Source of the DNA: an uncultured Pseudomonadota bacterium
GTDB lineage: Bacteria > Pseudomonadota > Gammaproteobacteria > Burkholderiales > SG8-41
Length of the DNA stretch: 64,000 nucleotides
Direction: 5' to 3'
Assembly: GCA_946885605.1 (NCBI GenBank)
Contig: CAMPGR010000003.1
Location: 1-64,000 of the forward strand
Shown: positions 28,176 to 34,546 of the stretch, in pieces
Position numbering within the stretch: position 1 is the stretch's first letter
How the letters are laid out: each line of letters starts with the position of its first letter
Position numbers and translations under genes: made by a program
Notes under the pieces: model-generated
What the model was told of the DNA's origin: nothing
What the model saw: only the letters and a program-made list of their open reading frames with translations
Database searches by the model: none

Positions 28176-28704
28176 CGTCCGCTCCTTCCGTTGCGAGGAT
28201 GACGATCTCTCGCAGACATTGCGTGGCGATCTCGCGCAATTCCTCGCGGCGGCGGTTGCCGAAGGGATGCGGGATGACGGCAAGGGGAAGCGCGGCGCAA
28301 GCGAGCGCCGCGGCCTGGGCGCGCGCGAGCGTAGTGAAAGCGGTGGAGCATACAGCGACCGCGGCGCGGCCGCGCTTCGCCACTTCTACACTGTCGTGGA
28401 CACTCCACGACGCGCACGACCCTCAGTCGCCCGACCCGGTGATCACGAGATCGCACTGTGCGGCGAGCTCGTTTACCACTTCGGTGGCGGCGGGAATGGA
28501 AGCGGAGGGCTTGCGCCGCTTCACGACGCGCGCAACGCCATGGTTGCGGACGAGCAGGGCCGAAAGCTCGTCCACCAGATGATCGAAGTTGGGCTTTGCG
28601 TTGTCGATGAAGCCGACGACTTTGCCGGAGAGCGTATCAAGCCTGGGGCACCCGGCCGCGCTCTCCGTCTGTCGCGGTGCCGTCGGATCATAGAGCAGTA
28701 CCAT
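28165..28704 (-). CDS. UGSC-family selenoprotein 1 (in-frame TGA read as Sec94)
   Basis: The gene reads 93 codons from ATG 28704 (GAGAGGA upstream), one TGA at 28425-28423, then 85 more codons to the true stop TGA at 28167-28165, giving 179 residues. Sec94 lies in U-G-S-C (Cys97), flanked by DLVITGSGD and ASWSVHD. Homology to the copy at 32180-32722 covers both sides of the TGA: VVGFIDNAKPN/LRLGILDNSKGN before it and VIPHPFG/VIPHPLG after it. A SECIS-like hairpin follows the TGA. A UGSC selenoprotein family is known from selenoproteome surveys (from memory); its function is unknown. U-x-x-C suggests redox chemistry. Partner B overlaps its end; TctC lies 71 bp upstream. Confidence 0.88.
28393..28425 (-). 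promoter_or_regulatory. Bacterial SECIS-like element of UGSC selenoprotein 1
   Basis: The Sec TGA is at 28425-28423. Nineteen bases after it a three-base loop GUG (28403-28401) caps a perfect 8-bp stem (GTCGTGGA / TCCACGAC, 28411-28393). A G and a U at the top of the loop and a TGA-to-loop distance of about 20 bases fit bacterial SECIS elements, which SelB binds. The hairpin is identical in sequence and position in the second UGSC gene. Confidence 0.75.
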
Positions 28705-28775
28705 CGCGTCCTCTCGCGTTGAGCTTCAATTGAGGCGCAAGTATCGTTGCAATGCCGTGCGCTTTCAAGCGCGGA

Positions 28776-29768
28776 TTAGAGCTTGAGCCCCGCGCGCTGG
28801 ACGAGCGTCTTCCACTTCTCGAATTCCTTTTTCACCTCCTGAGCGAACTGTTGCGGCGTGTTCCCGACGGCCTCGGTCGCCTCCGCTTCCATGCGCCGCA
28901 CGATCGCGGGATCGAGCAGCGCCTTGCGCGCTTCCGCCTGCAACGTGCCGGCCAGGTTGCGCGGGATGTTCGCCGGCGCAAAGAGCCCGAACCATGCGGT
29001 CACGTCGTAACCGGGCACACCGCTTTCCGCAATGGTGGGCAGATCGGGCAACGCCTTGCTGCGAGTCGCCGAGGTCACTGCAATGCCCTTGAGGCGTCCG
29101 GCCTTCATGAGGGGCAATGCCGATATCGGGCTTCCCAGCATCCACTTCACTTCGCCTGAAATGACGGCCGGGTAACCGTCCGCGACGCCCTTGTACGGCA
29201 CGTGCGTCATCTGCACGCCGCTCGAGGCGCAGAGCAGCTCCGCGCCGAGGTGGAGCACGCCGCCCGTGCCGGAAGAAGCGTACGTGAGCCGGCCCGGCTG
29301 CGATTTCGCGAGCGCAATGAGGTCCTTCACCGAGGAGACGCCGAGCGCCGGCGTGGTGAGGAGAATGTAGGGATTGGCAGTGAGCTTGCTTATCGGCTGG
29401 AAGTCGCGCACCGGGTCGTAGCGCACCTCGCGGATGGCGGCATTCGTCACGAGACTGCTGCTGCTGACGAGCAGCGTGTATCCATTGGGCGCCGCACGAG
29501 CCGCGATTTCGACGCCTATCGTGCCGCCCGCCCCCGTGCGATTGTCCACGATGAACGGCTGCCCCCACGTTGCGTGGTAATGCTGGGCGACGAGCCGCGC
29601 CAGACTGTCCACGCCGCCCCCGGCGCTCACGGGTACCACGATGCGGACCGGACGCTGCGGATACGGCGCATCTTTCCCGGCTGCCGCCGCGGGCGTGTTC
29701 AGCGCGACAAGAAAGCCGAACACTGCGATGGCGGACAACCCGATGCCGACCTCGAACAATTTCCTCAT
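28776..29768 (-). CDS. TctC-family tricarboxylate-binding receptor 1
   Basis: A 330-residue periplasmic binding protein of the 'Bug'/TctC family. A signal peptide (about 1-30, ending PAAAAG) precedes YPQRPVRIVVPVSAGGGVDSLAR, the family's opening strand and ligand loop. GQPFIVDNRTGAGGTIG, the segment YASSGTGGVLHLGAELL and ALPDLPTIAESGVPGYDVTAWFG are also characteristic. Such receptors bind carboxylates for TTT transporters or for sensing; no TctA/TctB membrane genes lie in the window. It is the first gene of a leftward unit TctC - UGSC - partner B. Confidence 0.9.
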   Translation of the reverse strand: MRKLFEVGIGLSAIAVFGFLVALNTPAAAAGKDAPYPQRPVRIVVPVSAGGGVDSLARLVAQHYHATWGQPFIVDNRTGAGGTIGVEIAARAAPNGYTLLVSSSSLVTNAAIREVRYDPVRDFQPISKLTANPYILLTTPALGVSSVKDLIALAKSQPGRLTYASSGTGGVLHLGAELLCASSGVQMTHVPYKGVADGYPAVISGEVKWMLGSPISALPLMKAGRLKGIAVTSATRSKALPDLPTIAESGVPGYDVTAWFGLFAPANIPRNLAGTLQAEARKALLDPAIVRRMEAEATEAVGNTPQQFAQEVKKEFEKWKTLVQRAGLKL

Positions 29769-30033
29769 CGGATCTCCTCGACCTCAGCTTTGCGCGGACG
29801 TGCACTACCGCACGAACCGCGAGCGATTTGCCTTCCTTTCGTGAAAGGCATCACGGACGCCGCCGCAACATCCCTCCATGATACACAGCACCATACTTCA
29901 CTCCTCCTGTGGGTGTTGTGATTGCCGCGCACGAGTATTCGCGCGCGGCTTTTTATTTTCCGCTGCGCCATCGCTTCGCGCGCTTCCGTTATCATACCGC
30001 CCTTCATCGGTGTTCCGAGCAAGAGGAGGCGAT
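29769..30033. promoter_or_regulatory. Divergent promoter region between the two UGSC cassettes
   Basis: The 265 bp separate the leftward TctC gene from the rightward alcohol dehydrogenase, so promoters for both units must lie here. The centre (about 29870-30000) is less GC-rich than its surroundings. AAGAGGAGG at 30021-30029 is the ribosome site of the dehydrogenase. No clear operator palindrome was found. Confidence 0.45.
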
Positions 30034-31059
30034 GTGAAAGCGGCGGTATTGCACGGTGCGAGCAATCTGCGTTACGAGAGCGTGCCCGATCCCGAGCCCC
30101 GGCGCGACGAAGTGATCGTGAAGGTGCACTCGTGCTCCATATGCGGCTCGGATCTCCACGGCTTTCACGGCAAGCATCCCCGGCTTGTTTTTCCCCGCAT
30201 ACTCGGGCACGAATTCGCGGGTGAAGTCGTGGCCCTCGGGGCGGATGTATCCGGTGTCACGCCGGGCACGCGCGTGTGCTGTGACATCGACATCTATTGC
30301 GGTCAATGCGGCCCGTGCCGCGAGGGTCGCACCAATATCTGCGAGAAACTGCGCACCCTCGGCTTCGATCGCGATGGCGCGTACGCCGAATACGTCGCCG
30401 TGCCCGCCATCAATCTCTATCGCCTGCCTGAGAACGTGAGCTACGACCAGGCGGCCGCCGTACAGGTCCTTGGCATCAGCTACCACGCAGTCGCTCACCG
30501 GGTGCGCCCGCGCCGCGGCGAGCAGCTCGCCGTGATCGGCGGCGGCCCGATCGGGCTCGGCGCGGCGCTCATCGCGAAGTCGCTGGGCGCGAAGGTGACG
30601 CTCTTCGAGCTGCTCGACTATCGGCTCGCCATGGCGCGCAAGCTCGGCGTCGATCGCGCACTGGATCCTTCGGGCATCGATGTGCGAGGCGAGGCGCTCG
30701 CGCTCACCGGCGGGCGGGGATTCGACAAGGTCGTGGAGTGCGTCGGCGGATTCCAGGAAAAGACCGTCCAGATGGCGGTCGATATGGTGAAGCGCGGCGG
30801 TCAGATCACGATCGTCGGCACTTTTCCCGAGAACCGCGCGACCATTCCGATCGCGTACATCAAGGACCGCGAGATCGACATCAATTTTTCGCGTGGCAAT
30901 TTCCAGGCTTTCGCGCCGTGCCTCGAGCTGATCGCACGAGGGGAGGTGAATCCCGATCTTTACATCAGCCATCGCATTGCGCTCGGTCGGGCGGTCGATG
31001 CGCTGCGCCTGCTCGAAGCACGCGACGTGGAAGCGCACAAGATCGTGCTGCATCCGTAG
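30034..31059 (+). CDS. Zinc-dependent alcohol dehydrogenase-family protein
   Basis: A 341-residue medium-chain dehydrogenase. GTG 30034 follows AGAGGAGG; the frame is open upstream without a better site. Catalytic zinc ligands are Cys37 (CSICGSDLHG) and His59-Glu60 (LGHEFAGEV). The structural zinc site is C89-x2-C92-x2-C95-x7-C103. The Rossmann loop is VIGGGPIGLGAALIAKSLGA. It resembles threonine/sorbitol dehydrogenase-type enzymes; the substrate is unknown. It begins the rightward unit that goes on to TctC, UGSC 2 and partner C, so it may act on the same compound. Confidence 0.88.
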   Translation: MKAAVLHGASNLRYESVPDPEPRRDEVIVKVHSCSICGSDLHGFHGKHPRLVFPRILGHEFAGEVVALGADVSGVTPGTRVCCDIDIYCGQCGPCREGRTNICEKLRTLGFDRDGAYAEYVAVPAINLYRLPENVSYDQAAAVQVLGISYHAVAHRVRPRRGEQLAVIGGGPIGLGAALIAKSLGAKVTLFELLDYRLAMARKLGVDRALDPSGIDVRGEALALTGGRGFDKVVECVGGFQEKTVQMAVDMVKRGGQITIVGTFPENRATIPIAYIKDREIDINFSRGNFQAFAPCLELIARGEVNPDLYISHRIALGRAVDALRLLEARDVEAHKIVLHP

Positions 31060-31090
31060 GCATGACGATTTCAAGAGAGGAGGACGAGGC

Positions 31091-32074
31091 ATGCCTCGAT
31101 TTCATAAGGCAGTTGTCGCGACCGCTATCCTTTGCGCGCTTGCGACCACCGCGACAGCGGCGGAGCCCGGGCAGAAGTATCCGGTCCGGCCGATCCGCAT
31201 ACTGATACCGTTCCCGGCGGCGGGTGCGTCGGACACCATTGGGCGCACGCTTGGCGAGCAACTCTCCATGCAGCTCGGACAGCCTGTGGTGATCGACAAT
31301 CGTCCCGGCGCGGCCGGGCGGCTTGCGACCGAGATGGTGGCGCGGGCTGAACCCGACGGCTATACCTTGCTCGTGGGCGGCGTGGGGCCGCTGTCAATAA
31401 GTCCCGGCCTCTACAAGAAGCTCCCTTACGATACAGCGCGCGATTTCGCAGCGATCTCCCGCGTGGGCGAAATCATCAATGTGATGGTGGTCAAAGCCTC
31501 GACCGGCGTCGCGAGCCCGAAGGCGTTCATCGAGTGGGCGAAGAAGCGTCCCGGGGAAGTGCGTTTCGGGAGCTCCGGGCCGGGGCAGTTCGACCACCTG
31601 GTCGGGGAGTTTTTCCAGCGCGAGTCGAAGATCCGCATGACGCACGTCCCGTACAAAGGCGGAGGTCCCGCACTGGTCGACCTGGTGTCCGGCGATCTCC
31701 AGGTCATGTTCGCGACCTACGTGACCGCCGTTCCTCATATACGCGGCGGGCGTCTGCGCGCGGTCGCGGTCAGCACGCCTAACCGCCAGTCCATACTGCC
31801 CGACTTGCCCGCGGTCGGCGAGACGCTCCCGGGCTTTGGCGCGAGCAACTGGAACGGCATCTTTGCCCCCGCGCGCACGCCGCGCGCGATCACCGACCGG
31901 CTCTTCGCGGAAATCGGCAAGGCGATGCAGCATCCGGAAGTGAAGAAGCGGCAGAACGCCGTGGGCATCGAGCCGGTGGGCAGCGCGTCGTCCGCGGAGT
32001 TCGCGAAGTTTATCCGCGAGGACACGGCTCGCTGGGCGCGCATCATCAAGGACGCGAACATCAAGGTCGAGTAA
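31091..32074 (+). CDS. TctC-family tricarboxylate-binding receptor 2
   Basis: A 327-residue Bug/TctC protein. The signal peptide ends near TATAAE. YPVRPIRILIPFPAAGASDTIG, the loop VIDNRPGAAGRLATEM and the closing half (LPDLPAVGETLPGFGASNWNG) are characteristic. ATG 31091 lies 31 bp after the dehydrogenase stop. It is only a distant relative of receptor 1, so the two cassettes may not bind the same ligand. The UGSC 2 gene follows after 105 bp. Confidence 0.9.
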   Translation: MPRFHKAVVATAILCALATTATAAEPGQKYPVRPIRILIPFPAAGASDTIGRTLGEQLSMQLGQPVVIDNRPGAAGRLATEMVARAEPDGYTLLVGGVGPLSISPGLYKKLPYDTARDFAAISRVGEIINVMVVKASTGVASPKAFIEWAKKRPGEVRFGSSGPGQFDHLVGEFFQRESKIRMTHVPYKGGGPALVDLVSGDLQVMFATYVTAVPHIRGGRLRAVAVSTPNRQSILPDLPAVGETLPGFGASNWNGIFAPARTPRAITDRLFAEIGKAMQHPEVKKRQNAVGIEPVGSASSAEFAKFIREDTARWARIIKDANIKVE

Positions 32075-32179
32075 CCGCGCCCGTCGTTGCGGTGAGAGGG
32101 GGCGTACGCTAGAGTCGCGAGCCGTGACTCGCGCGCTCCCCGGGCAGCGCCGGGCGTGACGAAAAACGAAGGAGCGGCA

Positions 32180-32722
32180 ATGGCTGGCAAAGTTCTGCTC
32201 GTGGTGCCGGAAGCGCCGGCGCCCGCCGCAGCGGCCGCAGTGAAGCAGCGCACGCTCAAAGCGGGCGCACTGCGGCTCGGCATACTGGACAATAGCAAGG
32301 GGAACGCCGATCACCTGCTGCGTTTCATCGCAGACGGCATCAAGGACGCGCTGCCGGTTTCGTCCATCGTGTCGCTGCGCAAGGCGAGCGTGAGTCTCCC
32401 CGCGCCTGGCGAAATACTCGACACGCTCACCGCCGAAGCGGATTTCGTCGTCAGCGCGATGGCGGATTGAGGCTCCTGCACGTCGTGGAGTGTCCACGAC
32501 ATGGCGGAGCTCCGGAAGCGCGGTCTCGTTACGGCGGTCATCTGCTCGGGACCCTTTCTCAAGCTGGGACAGAACCAGGCGCGTGTGTTCGGCGTGCCCG
32601 ACCTCCCGCTCGTCGTGATTCCGCACCCGCTCGGCGGGCTTGCGCTCGATGGCGTCGAGGCGCGTGCCGCGGCTGCGACGCCGACACTCGTCCAGCTGAT
32701 CAGGGAGCACTCCGGTGACTGA
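32180..32722 (+). CDS. UGSC-family selenoprotein 2 (in-frame TGA read as Sec97)
   Basis: ATG 32180 (AAGGAG upstream) opens a 96-codon frame to TGA at 32468-32470, then 83 codons in the same frame to TGA at 32720-32722: 180 residues with Sec97. The motif is U-G-S-C (Cys100) within FVVSAMAD-U-GSCTSWSVHD. The part after the TGA (VTAVICSGPF, VIPHPLGG) aligns with copy 1. A gene caller would report two fragments, one ending at the TGA and one from ATG 32501. The stop overlaps the partner C start by eight bases. The N-terminal Ala/Pro-rich stretch (about residues 10-20) differs from copy 1. Function unknown; redox role inferred. Confidence 0.88.
32468..32511 (+). promoter_or_regulatory. Bacterial SECIS-like element of UGSC selenoprotein 2
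   Basis: Nineteen bases after the Sec TGA (32468-32470), loop GUG (32490-32492) caps stem GTCGTGGA (32482-32489) / TCCACGAC (32493-32500). Here the stem extends outward after small internal loops: A-C pairs with G-T (32479-32480 / 32502-32503) and GGCTCC (32471-32476) pairs with GGAGCT (32506-32511), so the whole structure starts directly at the TGA. Identical core to the element of copy 1. Confidence 0.78.
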
Positions 32723-33830
32723 CCTTGCCGATCTCCTGCGCGCACCCGGCGCAAGCATCGAGGCCGATGACGATTTCGACGCGGTGAATGAGCTCGTGCG
32801 CGCGCGCGGCTGGGGCGACGGCCTGCCGGTCGTGCCGCCTACGGAGCCGCGGGTGCGCGAAATGCTCGCTTACAGCGATCGTCCGTGGAACGAGCCGATC
32901 GCGCGAATTGCGCCGCGCTACGGCGATGCGACCCCGCTCAGGCTCGCGGCGAACGCGGTGATGGCAGGCTGCGAGCCGCGCTACTTCCCGCTTCTCATGC
33001 TCGCCGTCGAAGCGATGTGCGAGGATCCCTTCAATCTCTACGGCATCCAGGCGACGACCCACCTCTGCGCGCCGCTCGTCATCGTCAACGGTCCCGTGGC
33101 GCGCGAGCTGGCTATCAACTGCGGCCACAACGCGTTCGGGCCGGGCCATCGCGCCAACGCGACCATCGGCCGCGCAATCCGGCTCGCGTTGCTCAACATC
33201 GGCGGCGCGACACCATGCATAGGCGACATGTCCACGTTCGGCGCACCATCGAAGTACTCGTATCTGGTGGCGGAAAACGAGGCGGAGAGCCCGTGGCCGC
33301 CGCTACACGTCGAGCGCGGTTTCCCCGAGGAGGCAAGCACGGTGACGGTGGTCGGCGCGGAATGCCCGCACAACGTCAACGATCACGAAAGCCTCACTGC
33401 CGAGGGCATACTGACGACGATCGCGGGCACGATGGGCATAACGGGCTCCAACGACGTTTACTATGCCGCGCAGCCGGTCGTCGTCCTCGCGCCGGAGCAC
33501 GCACGCACGGTCGCGGAGGGCGGCTACACGAAAGGCGAGGCGAAACGCTTTCTGCAGCGGCACGCCCATCTTGCGCTCGGCAAGTTTTCGCAGGAGAACA
33601 TCGAGCGGCGGTTACGCGTGACGTGGAAGGAACGCTATGCCGGTGCGGGCATGGAGGCCCCCGTCTTTCTCGCCCAGAACGCGGACGACATCATCATTGC
33701 CGTCATCGGCGGCGCGGGAAAGCACTCGGCCTACATTCCGACCTTCGGCGCAACGCGCTCCGTTACGCGCGCGCTCAAGCGCCGCGACGGACAGTACGCG
33801 CGCTCGGTCGAGGAGTTTCGCCGCAGCTGA
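32715..33830 (+). CDS. UGSC-partner family protein, paralogue C
   Basis: A 371-residue protein from GTG 32715, which lies inside the last codons of UGSC 2 (8-base overlap). Shared blocks are ARGWGDGLPVVPPT, AGCEPRYFPLLMLAVEAM, IQATTHLCAPLVIVNGPVAREL, RANATIGRAIRLALLNIGG, KYSYLVAENE, PWPPLHVERG and GGAGKHSAYIPTFG. The paired cysteines found in A and B (FCCAENE) are replaced by Leu-Val here, and GQGAW becomes GPGHR. It is the most divergent of the three, so its substrate may differ. No known domain is recognised. Confidence 0.85.
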   Translation: MTDLADLLRAPGASIEADDDFDAVNELVRARGWGDGLPVVPPTEPRVREMLAYSDRPWNEPIARIAPRYGDATPLRLAANAVMAGCEPRYFPLLMLAVEAMCEDPFNLYGIQATTHLCAPLVIVNGPVARELAINCGHNAFGPGHRANATIGRAIRLALLNIGGATPCIGDMSTFGAPSKYSYLVAENEAESPWPPLHVERGFPEEASTVTVVGAECPHNVNDHESLTAEGILTTIAGTMGITGSNDVYYAAQPVVVLAPEHARTVAEGGYTKGEAKRFLQRHAHLALGKFSQENIERRLRVTWKERYAGAGMEAPVFLAQNADDIIIAVIGGAGKHSAYIPTFGATRSVTRALKRRDGQYARSVEEFRRS

Positions 33831-33851
33831 AGGGGCCGCGTCGGGGGCAGG

Positions 33852-33896
33852 CCCCTAAGACGGCCCAAGCGGAGACCCTGAGGGTCTTCTTAGGGG
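33852..33896. repeat. Nested inverted repeat
   Basis: Outer arms CCCCTAAGA (33852-33860) and TCTTAGGGG (33888-33896) enclose an inner perfect palindrome AGACCCT-G-AGGGTCT (33873-33887). This lies 22 bp after partner C and may act as a transcript end or be a dispersed repeat. There is no T-tract on either strand. Confidence 0.5.
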
Positions 33897-33955
33897 TCTG
33901 TCTCCAATATGGATGCCGGGTGCTACAATCCCGCGGTGTCTGGGGGAGGGAAAGA

Positions 33956-34546
33956 ATGCGGCGTAGCCTCGTGTGCCTCATGCTGGCGTTGTTGCCCACG
34001 ATGGGCTTCGCTGCCGAGCCGCTCACGCTGCTTCTCCTCCACATCATCCGCCAACAGCTCGAATCTGCAGTCGAGAATGCGATCGAGCAGGCGCGGCGCG
34101 AACGCGAACGCCCGCTCGTCGTCGTCCCTCCCGATCCCTACGATGTCGACGACGCCAAGCTTCGTGCCCTGATCGACGAAGGCTTCGTGCATCTCTCGCG
34201 AGCGCAGCGGGACGAGGTGTTCGCGAGCGTGAAGCGGATCCTGTCCGACCCTCGGAACAAAAGCACGCGGACGGTGATCGTCCACGAGCTGGCGCTCAAG
34301 GCTTCGGCGGTGAGGCAGGCCCACGAGCGCCTCGCTGCGCTCTCGCAGCCGGAAAAGAAGGCGCTCGCCGCGCAGGCGCGCGGGGAGTACGAGAAGCTTC
34401 CCGTCGAAGAACGCCAGCAGATGATCGAGGTGCTCCGGACGGGCGTGGTGCCGCTCCCGCGCGATCTCAACGACATGATCCTCGCGGAGTTCAGCAGCGT
34501 GCCCGCCGTCCCGGCCGCCGCGCAGCCAGCGACCACTACAAGGTAA
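33956..34546 (+). CDS. Secreted helical protein of unknown function
   Basis: A 196-residue protein. ATG 33956 follows GGGAGGGAAAGA, and an extended -10 (TGC-TACAAT, 33921-33929) lies just upstream, so this start is well supported although the frame is open far upstream. A signal peptide (about residues 1-20, ending MGFAAE) is followed by a helical, charged region (LHIIRQQLESAVENAIEQAR, then LRALIDEGFVHLSRAQRDEVF, and LAALSQPEKKALAAQARGEY) and a Pro/Ala-rich tail. I do not recognise the family. Periplasmic location is inferred. Its end overlaps the convergent debranching gene by 11 bases. Confidence 0.7.
   Translation: MRRSLVCLMLALLPTMGFAAEPLTLLLLHIIRQQLESAVENAIEQARRERERPLVVVPPDPYDVDDAKLRALIDEGFVHLSRAQRDEVFASVKRILSDPRNKSTRTVIVHELALKASAVRQAHERLAALSQPEKKALAAQARGEYEKLPVEERQQMIEVLRTGVVPLPRDLNDMILAEFSSVPAVPAAAQPATTTR

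Noticed and set aside
28165..28383. Separate 72-codon gene after the TGA of UGSC copy 1
   Set aside because: It is the in-frame continuation of the selenoprotein, has no ribosome site of its own, and its homology to copy 2 starts upstream of its ATG.
32501..32722. Separate 73-codon gene after the TGA of UGSC copy 2
   Set aside because: Same reason: the U-G-S-C-x-S-W-S-V-H-D region before its ATG is conserved with copy 1.
28165..32722. TGA read as Trp, or both UGSC genes being pseudogenes
   Set aside because: TGA is used as the normal stop throughout the window, and two paralogues share one TGA at one site with intact frames on both sides and a shared hairpin.
32885..33955. Long N-terminal extension of the secreted protein at 33956
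   Set aside because: It lies inside partner C in another frame; ATG 33956 has a ribosome site, a promoter and a signal peptide.
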